Of a DNA stretch of 64,000 nucleotides, positions 37,346 to 48,971 are shown one piece after another (position 1 is the stretch's first letter; every line of letters begins with the position of its first letter). The stretch is from assembly GCA_950295325.1 (NCBI GenBank), contig OX485805.1, positions 18,711,501 to 18,775,500 on the forward strand, given 5' to 3'. Under the pieces are notes generated by a model. It ran no database searches and was not told the origin of the DNA. It saw nothing but the letters and a program-made list of their open reading frames with translations. The translations under genes and the position numbers were made by a program. This stretch comes from Polytrichum commune. Its lineage: Eukaryota; Streptophyta; Polytrichopsida; Polytrichales; Polytrichaceae.

Positions 37346-38481
37346 TTAATTCCCACCGAGACAACCATCTAATTTTATGGTATCTTTTAAAAGTTTTTTT
37401 AACATCATTAAGTTTTTTTTGTAGTGATTGCAAAACATAATTTTTTTACATGATTTTATAAACCCTAAAGCCAAATCATTGATTAAAGTGCCAATTTCAA
37501 TGGACAATTCCTTAAATGATGAATTTTTTGAAGCTTCTAAAGCGGCTAAATTGGTCCTATGAGCTATACAATGGATTGAGGTCATGAAAGGACTTACCTT
37601 TTTGAACAAAGTTGAAATAATATTATTTTTTCTAACCATGGTAGATGTTCCCTCGGAACCAAAATCAAGACACCTTGCTATGTCTAATGCCCATGTCTTC
37701 ACCGCAATAATGAGGGTCTAAAAAAACTTCATAGAATCATTTTGATCTCCTTCAATGCACAATAAACCAAGGAAATAAGTAATAGACAAAGAACCATGTA
37801 GAAAAGTAGCAAATACAACAAGATGTCATGTTACTAAAACATCGGTTGATTTGTCAATCATTAAACCAAAAAAATGAGAATCTCTCACCCTGTCTAAAAT
37901 ATTTCTTGTGATAAAACAAGAGATAGCAAAAATCATCTCAGAACATGCTTTCTTATCATAATAAAACTTTTTAAGCAGAAGGGTTTTATAAGACAACAAC
38001 AAAGCGCACAAAGATGGAAACTTGTGAAATAATACACCTTCTTTACCTATGAAATATGCCGCCCTAAACAAACATATCATGACTTTATCACAAAGCCGAT
38101 TTACCAAGGTCACTTATTTTTTTTAATTTTTTTTCCTTCAAATTTTGTCCATGTTAGTTTTTTATGTTCTATTGATTTTGTATGATCTTGTAACGCCGAG
38201 ATTTTAATATTTGACGATCCATTTGTGGCATACATATATTTACCTCCCCCTTCTTTATCAATTTTATAGAAAATTCTTCCCAATTGCCTATCAAAATGAA
38301 TCCAATCAGAAAGGTCAAACCAAACATCCTTCCATTCCAAATTTGTTTTTAAGATATCATTCAATTGATTATTTGAACCATGATTATCTTGAGAAATTGG
38401 AAAATCGAAAACTTCCACAATAGATGTGTTAGAATTGACTTTGGTATATATCTCTAACAAATTTCTTTGCCTCTTAGCCAT
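37346..38481 (-). pseudogene. hAT-superfamily transposase (ZNF862/DUF4371-like), broken
   Basis: It starts MAKRQRNLLEIYTKVNS at 38481. A TTF-type zinc-finger-like segment follows (SNIKISALQDHTKSIEHKKL), then a DUF4371-like part (FPSLCALLLSYKT, GLMIDKSTDVLV) and GSEGTSTMVRKNN...SIHCIAHRTNLAALEAS, matching the conserved catalytic-region spacing of ZNF862-like hAT transposases. It is inactive: one frame break in a poly-A tract near 38113, an in-frame TGA near 37828, and an in-frame TAG near 37719. The C-terminal dimerisation region is missing. It lies on the same strand as the oxygenase remnant about 840 bp downstream. Confidence 0.75.
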
Positions 38482-38921
38482 TATAGATGTTTTTTAAAAA
38501 AATTACAACAAAAATGAAATATCATTCAAACCTTGAAACTTTGAAAAAATACGAAGCGGAGTACACACGGTGCATGCGTTGCAGAACATATGTTTGGATC
38601 AACCTTCGTCTTTGTGCTGCACAAATTAACCACAACATAAGTTGGATTGCCACAAGACCCAGCCTAGTCATTCTATCTTGCAAGTCAAATTCAAAATTTT
38701 GGAGCTGAAAAATAAAAAAATTCAAAAAACCTTCCAGAAGAGAAACAATTGAAAAACAAATCAATTACTAATATCCATACTCGCTTTCATTGCCATATCC
38801 AAATTCGTACACTCGGAATGTGATTAGAGCAATCTGGTTTCAATTCCATGCATATTGTATATTTTCATAATATTTTTAAATTTAGAATTGTATCTAATAT
38901 AATAAGTTGAAAATATTCAGC

Positions 38922-39754
38922 CACGGGTAGATCACTTAGTGCATTTTAAAAACGACGTGCGGCATAATATAGAGAGGATTAAAATCATTTGAAATAAAAA
39001 TTATAAAGAAATTCCAAATAATGAAGGGGCCATTAAATGTAGACAATCTCATTATAAGTAAGTTAGATGGATATAAAGCGTGGGCCATTATTTTTTTGTA
39101 AAATTAATATAGGGGCTGAAGATAAAGATCCTAGAAGGTATGTTTAATATGGTATGTAAATGGGTCAGCATTTTGTAAACTGCATGTTGTATTTATGAAC
39201 ACACGGACATTTTTCCTCTGTTTCCACCCTTACCCTATTTGTGGTGTATTTGGGATTATTTTGTACGCGGTGTAACATTGTGGACTCCACCCTTAATTAT
39301 AAATTCTAACCCACTTTACTATGCTCTGTGTTTTTGGTCACTTGCATTGCAATGACTGGTATGGTATTTGTGTTGGCATCTCTTATGTGTTTTCATCATA
39401 ACAGTGTTTGCAATGGTATTACTTTGCTATGGTCTCCTATGTGTTTTCTTCATAACTCTGTTTGCAATGGTATTACTGTTTGCACCCTTCTTTGTTTCCA
39501 TGCTTTCCCTCAACACTCGTCAATTGCGTTAAGAAGTAGATTAGCTTTTATTATTAAAAAAGAATACAGAGTACAAAAAATTGCAGTGACTTGGACAATA
39601 TAAGTGTTGAAAGGGTGCAAACAAATGGGCCATTTTTGAAATTTAAGTAATTATAGAGAGGCTTTAATTCAGCCCTTGAAGGTGAATAGCCCCAAAACAA
39701 AAAACCCCCAGCCGCACGTGGTGCACAAAAATGCCTTAGAGTGATCTACCCGTG
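38922..39754. mobile_element. hAT-type MITE (833 bp) with perfect 8-bp target duplication
   Basis: The left end is CACGGGTAGATCACTTAGTG and the right end, on the opposite strand, is CACGGGTAGATCACTCTAAG. The inverted arms remain similar to the ACGTGCGGC word about 45 bp in. TATTCAGC flanks both ends (38914-38921 and 39755-39762), the 8-bp duplication typical of hAT. There is no transposase. Inside, a ~55-bp direct duplication (ATGTGTTTTC-TCATAAC...TTTGCAATGGTATTACT) lies near 39385-39480. Confidence 0.85.
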
Positions 39755-41250
39755 TATTCAGCATCAAATTTCTAATTGTGATTGCTTGACCAAGGTGCAG
39801 AAAATATTTCATGACATGACCCACTACTATAGGAGTTAAACAAGATGTATGATTTGAAGGGCACCAAGGTCTTTAAATACTTATACTGGTAGGGTTGTAC
39901 ATGTGGCGAGGCCCTTTTACGAAAGGATGTAAAAGGTTGTGAGACTGATTCAATTATTCAATTGGTTATCAGTCCGATTAAGTTAAAACAACATCCACCT
40001 GCAACAACTCTATATTATAATGATGAATTTTTCCAATTACATGGAAGGAGTGTGATTTTGCGCCATTTGAATCATATATCAGACTCCTATCAGTTCACTA
40101 TCGTTGACATTTGTGACTTGTCTGGAGTGTCTCTTATGAATTGACTTGCTATAGTTATCCTTGTTGTTAGGTGAGCTTAATGTCTTGAAGTTTTGAATGT
40201 ATGCTCACTCTATTTTTCTTATATGAAACGCAGGTGTGAAAGACCCAAATATCAGGAGGGTAGTAACCACCCAACCAAGACAGTGGTACCATGTGTATCG
40301 GGTAGCTTACTCACATATTAATATCAATGAATTGCTTTATCTTAACTTTTCGTGCCGATCTTGTGTTGACTCATGATTATGTACCATTGGTTTCGACAAT
40401 GATAATAGGTTCGCGTTTTATAGTATCAAGAGCAGGTCATTGCTCGCGGTATAACCTCCCTCAGTGGTCTGCTCATTTTCAATATCGTGGCTTTTAGCCT
40501 ACTGTATTAGGTGTCTGTGAGAGTGTGATCGCAATAAGAGATCAAGCTAAAAAACGGAAAACAATTGAGGCAATCAGGCAGACAGAGGAATTGCCAGGTA
40601 TGGTGCACAATCAGAATGCAGATTTCTGATCAAGAGTGATGAGAAGGTTCTTCAGGAGGTCTCCGCTTTGTAGAAGGTGTGCAACACGACGAGGAGCAAA
40701 TGACGAGATCCAACGCGATGCGAGCAGGTGAACAAGTGAACAAATCTGATACTCCGATGTAGTTTTGTGAGCAGAAGGTTGTGCAGGGAATCCACTCTTC
40801 GTGCTAAACAGGCGAGCAAAATGTGAAGGTCAGAAGCCGGGGAGCAGTTGGAGCACTATGTTGAAGGACAGAGGTGGAGGCGCAGAGCACTGTGCAGATT
40901 GCAGAGGACGGAGGCGGAGGCGAAGCGCGCATTGGGCGGAGCACTCTGCGGAGTAGCGGAGGATGGAGGCGCTGCCGCGGAGCAACTTGCCGTTCATCTT
41001 CGAAGCCCTGACCTACATCCCTCAATACCATCCTGCACTCAAATACCCATGCTCATGACCCGGAGGATATCGGTTACCATTTCCCGGGTATCGGCTAGTA
41101 TTTGAATACTTCTTCCGGCTGAAATCCAGTAACTCACAAGAAGAATCGGCTACATTTCCGGGACATTTTCTGGTCCATCGGCTAAATGCCGGAGGACTGA
41201 AATTACAGTCGGATTGCCATCCGATGGTTGGAAATTTGGACCGGCCATGA

Positions 41251-41295
41251 GGGGAAATCCATCGGCTGATAATGAACTAGCCGTCGGTTTTCCCC
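41251..41295. repeat. Imperfect palindrome with GGGGAAA/TTTCCCC arms
   Basis: GGGGAAATCCATCGGCT faces AGCCGTCGGTTTTCCCC across a short loop. It is flanked by further CGGCTA/ATCGG words, like the fold-back ends of small DNA transposons. Confidence 0.55.
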
Positions 41296-41947
41296 TACCA
41301 TTGCACAACACCAACTTGTAATAGAGTTGGTACCGCAAATCTCCTATTTCTACTCCGGATATCTATCTGGTGATTGGTAACTGCTATTACTAACTAGGGT
41401 TATCTATATCTGACAATGATGACGTCATATGCCATCATCATCCAACAAATTACTTCGTCCTGAAGCCACCGACTAGTTCAAGTCAGCGGGCAGATGTGAC
41501 GATTACTTTTCAATCGGTCACTTTCTTAGCCAAATTTCTTGACGTTCCTAGCACTCAATCAAAATTTTGTGTCAAAAGTTGCCGACAGATAGATTAACTG
41601 CGCACATATATAGTGAGCTTGCATAGGCCGACACTTTACCAACGCAATGCGTAGGGGAGAAGTCGAGCCGCTAGCGCTGATCTCACGTTTACACACAGAC
41701 AGCGAGGAGGATATGATAATCTCTATGCCAATATTGTTTCCCTTCCTGTGTGCAGAGTTGCAACACAGAAATTTCTCGTTATTTCTACTTCCGTTGTTGC
41801 GTGGAAGGATTGCTCACAATACCGTCCGTGGCAACATACATTTCTTTAGATTTGCATTTTAGTAGGCAGCAGCCTCGAAGGCCACTGAGCTGACCTCTGG
41901 AGCATTTTGGCTCACCTAGAACATACAACAAGCCCACAGACTTGAAG

Positions 41948-42537
41948 GTATGTATTCAGCTTGCGAACGTACAGTAATGTTCAGGTTCTAGCTTGCTCAA
42001 CATGTCTCAACATTCAGCTGATAGAGAGCTTCTCACATGGCACCCTGAATTCCGAAGGTGCAAACTACTCATGTTCCTCCTACTGTCCACACAAATCCAC
42101 CCTGTGAATATATAAAGTATGATTGCATGAAGAAATATCAATTGGCTACTTTTCAAGTTGAGGTGCAGAAGCAGGGGAAGAAAGTGTCACCTGATTGAAC
42201 GATGGACAAGTGAGGTTTAGAGGAGAGTTTTCCCCCTTTCACATCTTAGAATCTCACATAGTGAAAACATGTTTAGGCATAGTACTGCTGTTACCCTTTA
42301 AAATCTGAAAAATGAAACTTCACTTAGTATGTATCGAGATGGCAGCGGTGATGCTATGAAGTGTGAGGTAAGATTTTCTAGTGGAGTTTTGGTAAGTGTA
42401 TGTCTGCGAAGACTCCTCACCACGAGCATCACTGAAACCCAGGCCGGAACACTGTCACAATGAGGCAAATCGGCTCACTTTTTTTCTGATTTAGTGCTGG
42501 TGGTTTGACTCTTGTTATAATGAATTTATGTATCCAG
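41948..42537 (+). other. Probable 5'-UTR intron of the first small paralogous gene
   Basis: The donor context CACAGACTTGAAG|GTATG is shared with the second paralog at 45339/45340. The acceptor TATCCAG|GTGC lies 29 bp before the ATG at 42567. The conservation of the leader exon between paralogs supports the intron. Confidence 0.6.
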
Positions 42538-42566
42538 GTGCAATTGCAATCACAAAATTGTTCACG

Positions 42567-42989
42567 ATGTCGATGTCGACGACGGAAATCAACAACCAGA
42601 CTTCCTTCCCCTTGAAGGTGCAGGTAACCAATTCTGTATACAAATCAGACCTCACCATAGTCAAAGCAGGAGGAAAGTACGTGATCGATGTCGACTTCAA
42701 CGGGACGTACCGAGAGTTCGTGATGGGGGTGAACAACAACTCCGTGAAGAATCTTATGGTCAGTTCCGATGACCTGTGTGACAACAAGTCCATCACCATC
42801 ACGGAAGAAGACGGCGAGCTCCAAGTGCACAAAGAGTCCCGACACGAAATTGAAGCCTTCGACAGCACGTCAACTACAACCTCGAGTACCTCTGCCTTGC
42901 CGTTTGTGGATAAAATTTGCCATTGGATCAGGGCGCAAACGCAGAAAGTGACATCAAGAATCACAAGAAATTTACACGAACTCATTTGA
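42567..42989 (+). CDS. Small orphan protein, paralog 1 (140 aa, unknown function)
   Basis: I cannot name the family; it may belong to a bryophyte-rich uncharacterised domain family. The start MSMSTTEINNQTSFPL was chosen over the upstream in-frame ATG at 42528, because 42528 lies in the predicted UTR intron and the paralog begins at the same point. The N-terminal ~90 residues look beta-rich: KSDLTIVKAGGKYVIDV, then TYREFVMGV, then SSDDLCDNKSITITEEDGEL, then QVHKESR. A Ser/Thr-rich linker and a basic amphipathic tail follow. There is no signal peptide. The 45950 gene shares EINNQT, AGGKY, the SDDLCDNK motif and LQVHKESR. Conservation of the coding frame over a diverged pair suggests selection. 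Confidence 0.75.
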   Translation: MSMSTTEINNQTSFPLKVQVTNSVYKSDLTIVKAGGKYVIDVDFNGTYREFVMGVNNNSVKNLMVSSDDLCDNKSITITEEDGELQVHKESRHEIEAFDSTSTTTSSTSALPFVDKICHWIRAQTQKVTSRITRNLHELI

Positions 42990-45327
42990 AGCGGAGCTCG
43001 TGTTTGTAATCAAGGATTGATGTAAAGTCCTTTCTGAATGTTGTTGATGACCTCACAGACATTTACTTACACTGCCAGGTCATAAGAAACACGACCGGCG
43101 TTCCAGCTCTCGCCAGAGCCCTGCAGTAGACATGATTTATGCTAAGTTAGGAGCAAATTCTTGTTAGATTCTCACTTGAGCTCTTTTCTCTCTCACTGTT
43201 CATGCGTAAGAGGGTTGAGTTTAGAGGTAGTAATAATTAGAGAGACAAGAACTTCAGTAAGACTCTAGCGGCCGTGACGAAGATTTGTCGCCCTTAATTC
43301 TTGAGACACAGTCTCCTTGTACAGGCAGTGTGTGAATAAAAGGATCTGAGGTAATACTTGATGTATTTCTGTTTTTTGGGGAAGGTCTGTCGGGTTATGT
43401 GGAGGCAGTTTGCCGGTGATAGTAAATCCATCAGCTTACCATCATCATTCACTCCTCGCCGGACCAAGCTTCGTGCCACGTGAAGAAGCCGTCAACGCAG
43501 GTGGAACGACTCATCTACATTCAATTGCAGAAAACTTCGGTTCTTTTATCCAGGCCAGAAACTTCAAAGCGACAGTAGAGACTGAAATTTGGATCTGTCT
43601 GTACCATCTGCCTATTTCCAACTCTGTGGGTCGGTGTTCGATGGCTGGATAATACTCTTCATGCCAATTTATTTTTCCACATCGGTTGTCGGTGTTACAC
43701 TGAATCAGTGATGAGGGAGATTTTTGGGCATAATCGGTTGAGATCCTAGTGTTTGCAGGTCCAACCTGTTACATGTTCACATCCTCCGGTTTTCTTTTAT
43801 TAAATTGGGGTATAATTCTATAAATTCCTCCAAAATGATCGGTAATTTTCCTGCAGTCTTGAACTTCAACCGGTTATTTCTCAAACTCAACCGGTTCATT
43901 TGTAACTAACTGCCCGTTCTCCCCGATCATTGCACTGAATATGATATTTAGTGTCACCAATTCTAATTATCTTGCTCGATACTAATTGTAAACCGTGGTT
44001 TACTATCACCAACACCAAATCTTAGCCCAAGATGATTTGTCATTCCTTGTAAATATTTTTGAGGATTATAGATTTTCAGTGTTGCAATTATTGTCACTTA
44101 CTAAGTGATTTTACATCCAAGTTTCAATCATCCATGACAATATTTCATCACAAGTTGCTGACAAGAGAAGGTAAGGTTTGGGCCAATGGATGAACTCATC
44201 CATCATCCATGCCAATATTTGTTCACTTATTCATAGGAAGTGTCATCCGAAAAGTGACATTAAATACCATATGACACTAAGTATCATATTTAGTGTAGCT
44301 ATTCTATTAAAAGATCTTGAGTGAGGATATGATAAAAATCGAATTCACTAGGAAGCTTAATCTAAGGTAGAAATACCGTAACCCATTAACCATACTCTAG
44401 CCATGCACTAGACCACCGTCATAATGGTGAAGTGCCATCTCTAAAACGGATCATGGCTCGGCGGCAACTTCAATGCATGCACACTTATATAGCCAATGGG
44501 AGTCAAGTGTTAATGTACTCATGAGGTAACCGATTTAGACGATGTTTTGTATGGAAATGCGGATTAACGTGTTCGGTGTAGGGAGAATCTAGTGAACGAG
44601 TAGGGGTTTGGACAACTTTCCACTTTGAAAAATTGTAGCATTTTTTGTATAGGGCAGAAAAATTTGAAACAACTTGCATTCTTCATGAATCCGTCTCGTC
44701 TATCTTGGAAAATTATCTCATGATTGTCAGACCAGATCTTCAATGCAAATCACCTTATTTTCACGGGTTATGGTATTTCTACCTTACTTGATGCAGTCGT
44801 CCGTAATGGCAGTTGACGATGTCTGGTAAATTTATTGAACTTTGACCCCCAAAAATAAGCAATGACTTTCTCTGTGGTCTAGGACATGACACTACTTTTT
44901 GGCTGGAAAAGCAATCTTGCATGAGTTTGACAATACTACTTGCCAAAGCAGACTGTAAATTTTTTATTGTGAGGCAAAAGAGTCGGTACCTTACCCACAG
45001 CTTGCAGACATTGTGGATGCGTCCAAACATTGGTCTCATATAAGACTTTTGAATGCATATCTCATTGAAATTCCCCCATCCCTTGGGGGACATGCCAATT
45101 TACATTTCTAATAAATCTGCCGACATCGTGAGACAAACGCTCAGTCTTGAACTTCCTGAGGTTGCTGGATCAATAATGTTGCCAATACATGCTCATAAGT
45201 AGACAAGAGCCGATGATCATCTTCAGCACTTCTCCAGCAGCCTCAAAGAACAGCAGTGCGAAATCAGTGAGCTATTATCTGCCAGCATCTGGTCCCCGGG
45301 CTTTCAATTTGGCTCTACAGTAGTTCC
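42990..45327. other. Spacer between the two small paralogs, with a MITE
   Basis: No coding region was recognised. It contains the MITE at 43939-44289 and AT-rich sequence. Confidence 0.5.
43939..44289. mobile_element. Small inverted-repeat element (~350 bp), related copy near 58640-58970
   Basis: ATATGATATTTAGTGTCA (43939-43956) faces TGACACTAAGTATCATAT (44272-44289). The interior (TTTGTCATTCCTTGTAAA, AACTAGT/ACTAATTGTAAAC, ATCCATGACAATATTTCAT) recurs in reverse orientation at about 58640-58970. The superfamily is not clear. Confidence 0.6.
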
Positions 45328-45945
45328 ACAGACTTGAAGGTATGCAATATGGCCTGCGGTACTCATACAACACCACTTCATCGCTTGTTTAGGGTTTAGG
45401 GTTTAACAGTTAGGATATGGCTTGCCTGCACACTACGTCTTCCTGAGATTAAAGTAATCTGCTTCAGGGATGGTTGTTATACGTTATTGAATTAGTGTCG
45501 ATTTTACTTCATGTGATTCTTGGCAGTCACACTGGAAGGTATGCAATAGGGCCTGCAGTAGTCATACAGACCACTTCATTCGCTTGTTTAGGGTGGGTTC
45601 AGGGTTTAGGGATTCGCTTGCTAGAACACTAGTACGTCTTCTTGAAATTGAAGTGATCTGCTTCAGTGATAGAAATTATACGTGGTCAGATTCATGTGGA
45701 TGTTACTTCCATGTGATTCTTGGCAGTCAGAAATTTGTCATTCCTTCCCAGACTAGAAGTTATGCAATATGGCCTGCAATACTCATACAGAATCTCTTTT
45801 TGAGTGGGTTAGAGTTTAGGGTTTGGATTGCCTGAACCTTCTTAACGGTAAAGTGATACTATGCTTCAGGGATAAATTAAACTTCTTCAGATTTATGTTA
45901 ATTTAACATCCATGTGATTCTTGGTTGATTGCGTCAGAAAATTGT
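45328..45945 (+). repeat. Three ~200-220 bp tandem units in the 5'-UTR intron of the second paralog
   Basis: Units start with a donor-like segment: GACTTGAAGGTATGCAATAT (45331), CACTGGAAGGTATGCAATAG (45530) and GACTAGAAGTTATGCAATAT (45751). They continue with GGCCTGC...CTCATACA, a TTTAGGG-rich part, CTTCTTGAAATTGAAGTGAT-like and CATGTGATTCTTGG words. Period is 199 then 221 bp. The third copy has lost the GT of the donor. The true intron is probably 45340-45937 (acceptor GCGTCAG). Confidence 0.8.
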
Positions 45946-45949
45946 CACC

Positions 45950-46366
45950 ATGTCGACAGATACAACGGAGATCAACAACCAGACCACATTTTCCTTGAAT
46001 GTGGAGGTGGGAAATTCTGCATACAAATCGGGCCTCACCGTTGTCGAGGCGGGTGGGAAGTATGAGATCAGCGTCAACTCCAACGCAACGTATCAGGAGT
46101 ATGTCATGGGGCCAGTGAACAATGATGTACTGGAGAAACTTGTTGTGAATTCCGACGACCTGTGCGACAACAAAGTCATCATCATCAAGGAAGAAGATGG
46201 CAAGCTCCAAGTACACAAAGAGTCCCGAGTTACCGAACCCATGGTCAGCAGCACGTCGACTTCCACCTCCAGCAACCCTGCGGCCATATTTGTCAAGAAA
46301 CTCGCGGGTAGCTGGTTATGGGCGTGGATCATGTCAAAGTTCACATCAAAAACTAAAAGAATGTGA
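45950..46366 (+). CDS. Small orphan protein, paralog 2 (138 aa, unknown function)
   Basis: The start MSTDTTEINNQTTFSL is placed 12 bp after the predicted UTR-intron acceptor. It shows the same domain as paralog 1: AYKSGLTVVEAGGKYEISV, TYQEYVMGP, NSDDLCDNKVIIIKEEDGK and LQVHKESR. A Ser/Thr-rich linker and a C-terminal tail rich in Trp, Lys and Arg (GSWLWAWIMSKFTSKTKRM) follow. The tail could bind membranes; that is inference. The gene is tandem with 42567-42989 on the same strand, about 3 kb apart. A decayed third tail is at 53540-53690. Confidence 0.75.
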   Translation: MSTDTTEINNQTTFSLNVEVGNSAYKSGLTVVEAGGKYEISVNSNATYQEYVMGPVNNDVLEKLVVNSDDLCDNKVIIIKEEDGKLQVHKESRVTEPMVSSTSTSTSSNPAAIFVKKLAGSWLWAWIMSKFTSKTKRM

Positions 46367-48173
46367 GATGAAATTGCGTCCACGTATAATGTCTAGCAGT
46401 CGAAGTAACTGCTGTTTCATCACCAAGTTCCAATATAAAAGAGAAGTAGTGCTAATGTGGTTCGTAAATTGGGAAGGAAGGAACATTAATGGAGTATGTA
46501 ACAGAACTTGGATTTAGGTAGATTGCTCTAAGCTCAGCCTGGTAGTTACAAAGTAATAGAAGACCCAAATGTTGAGGAACCGTAACTTACCTTCCAGTAG
46601 ACATATTTGTGTACATAATAGCAGAAATTAGGATATATCATCCACTTTGTAAAAATAGCTGGATTGGAACTTCAACTTCCCTTTTCAATCTCCCATCAAT
46701 CTGCCGGTAACAGCACCTTTTAGTATCTTTAGGGAGAAAATCCCTTGTTCCTCACTCAGTAAGTATGCCAGAATTTGGCTCCTGCTCAGGGGCATTATGT
46801 TGAGGACTATCTGGACTAATAGAGATGACCTTACTTTCAACAATTCTAGATGGCATGAGAGGAAGGGGCACCAAACTATTTGACAAGGGCTTCTTGATTA
46901 TGCTGGAATCGCCTGGGAGGAAGCTGAAATAGTCTTCATCTTCAAGCTGAAATAGACAACTTCAACATGCTACATATCTCCTTATCATAGATCAAACTCT
47001 AAGAGATCTTGGAATATCAAAGTGCCTAATGTAGACTTAGTTGATCATGCTTAGGTGTCTCATCCTTCTTGGGATTGTTTGGTTCCACCCTATGCACCCT
47101 AGAGAGTTACCGCTCTCACCTTGGGTCCCGGTGGCCTTGTATGTTTCGCAATAGAAATAAAATTTTCATTTGTTTAGATTTAAAATAAATAAATAAATTC
47201 CCCCACCAGCGCCTGTAACCAAATTCATCACATCTTCTATTTTTTGGATCCATTGCTTCACACATTTCCACAGCATGGTTTTCTATGCCCACCCAGGGGC
47301 ATCTTGAAGCACAAGCTTCATAATCAAAACATTGGTTAATTGATTGCACAGTGGTAACCTGAAGTTTGAACCGGAACAAAGTACCAATAATTAACAGGAC
47401 AATTCACAGGGTATCACAATCTTGTGTGACAATGTTGATTGCCAGTTCACTGCTAGCATTGCCTAACGAATTCTACCATGCCTTCATTTTTGGAAAGGAC
47501 ACGTGAACTACAAATATTGGAATGGGTAGGACCCACTAATGACTTCCAAAACATCCTTCATTCAAGAAAAATTGAAATGACAGAGCCAAGAAAAGCCCCA
47601 CATCAAAAGGATGATCATCTAATTAATGTTCATCCACTACCTTACTTATTTCTAGCAACTCCATGTTGGAGATCAATCAAAACCTTGAAAATGATCTCCA
47701 CAGATACTTATTTGGCTCCTCCATATCATCATCAGTTCTTTCGTCTTTGAGAGACGTGAATAGATTTATTCAACAGCCAGAAAGTCAGCAAAAAGTCAAC
47801 TGGGGCTTGAGAAAACGAGAAGGCAGCTCACTTGGGCACTTGCAGTGGAACCAGTATCATCATCAGTGAGGAGTATTGGTTTCAGAATCGATGACTTAAG
47901 GGACCTACAATATTTCTGGGGTTTAAGGTACATGTAAATCCCAAGCAGCTGCTCACTTTCTGGACCATTTCACCTCAGCAGACGACTATGGCCAACTGAC
48001 TTCATATGTTTTGCACAAGTTAGTCAATGCAACAAAATTGGCATGGCCGGCGCATTTGGTATAGAATTTGTCTGAGGTCAAAGCAGTTGTCCTCAGTTGA
48101 ATAACTGGTCATTCAAAGTACTCAAAGTTACTACGAGGATTACTGCAAACTCAAGTCATTCCGTAAGTTAGTA
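46367..48173. other. Intergenic stretch with LINE scrap
   Basis: Apart from the LINE remnant (46734-46945), nothing recognisable. Short ORFs near 47478-47750 have no family features. Confidence 0.45.
46734..46945 (+). mobile_element. L1-type LINE remnant (C-terminal end of reverse-transcriptase ORF)
   Basis: The plus-strand frame reads ...YARIWLLLRGIMLRTIWTNR and DDLTFNNSRWHERK, resembling the conserved tail of plant LINE ORF2 (W-x-x-x-RG...TIW-x-x-R-N/D-x-x-x-FN). An in-frame TGA interrupts it near 46884. It is short and truncated at both ends. Confidence 0.55.
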
Positions 48174-48971
48174 CAGTCCTACATCTTTAATATAAGACTC
48201 AATAATATGATTACCTCAATATAATGACAATACTTTTGTAACCAAGCTTTCTAGTTAAAATCTACCTCTATAATACGGCTGTGACTTTTTTAATACGATG
48301 ATCTTGGACTTCCAAAATGTCATACTGTACAGGTGATAAACGCATATATGACGGGTCCCACACATGTATAAGTACATAGTTATTATTAAATTTATGTATC
48401 TTTCACATATGAAATGTGGATTAACAAAAATTAATGTAAAATGATGTTAAAACATGGAAACTATGGGAACTAAGTTCTCTATCTCAAAACCTAGTCAAGA
48501 CACTCATTAACTTTTCTCTTTTACAAGAGTTTTAACCTTAATGCAGAGCCCTTGAACCCTTTAGATGTTGATGAGAGACCTCCATCTATTGTGAAATTGG
48601 CAAATGCTCAACATCATGCTCAATTGTTAGCTACATTTTTTATGGACAACCCATTAGAGTTTACTCCTACAAACATAATGAAACTCCATATCGGAGAAGC
48701 TCAATAAGATATTTGTTGCTAAATTGAAGTGGCAACATCAAAAGAGTATTGATTCCACATAGCTTTCATGAGAGAAATTTGCATATTTGTAATGACCTTT
48801 GCAAGAATATTTATTGTGCATACTTGACAAAATATCTAATGTGTGTTTTCAAGAAGTGCCTTGTTAGTATGACAAAGAGGTCCAATTTATCATATTATTG
48901 AATATGTGACACCTCGATAACACAACGGTTTTCACATTTCTCAAACGTGTCATATCAAAGAGGTAGGACTG
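48174..48971 (+). mobile_element. pogo/Tigger-like (Tc1-mariner) element, internally deleted, TA target duplication
   Basis: The left end is CAGTCCTACATCTTTAATAT and the right end, reverse complemented, is CAGTCCTACCTCTTTGATAT. TA flanks both (48172-48173, 48972-48973). Inside, at about 48548-48780, a plus-strand remnant reads RPPSIVKLANAQHHAQLLAT, then DNPLEFTPTNIMKLH, then in a shifted frame EKLNKIFVAKLKWQHQKSID. This fits the C-terminal end of a plant pogo-type DDE transposase. The CENP-B and DDE parts are missing. Confidence 0.8.

Larger units (their letters stand above)
39763..42566. other. Intergenic stretch with possible LTR scrap and a 5'-UTR exon/intron
   Basis: Near 40420-40436 the word TAGTATCAAGAGCAGGTC resembles the tRNA-Met-type primer-binding site of copia elements, but no paired LTR was found. 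From 40830 to 41000 there is a GC-rich, GGAGGCGGAGGCG-like block. A hairpin lies at 41251-41295. The 5'-UTR exon and intron of the gene at 42567 occupy the right end (donor 41947/41948, acceptor 42537/42538). Confidence 0.4.

Noticed and set aside
40420-40436. copia-type primer-binding site
   Set aside because: The word is imperfect and no LTR pair, gag or pol was found around it.
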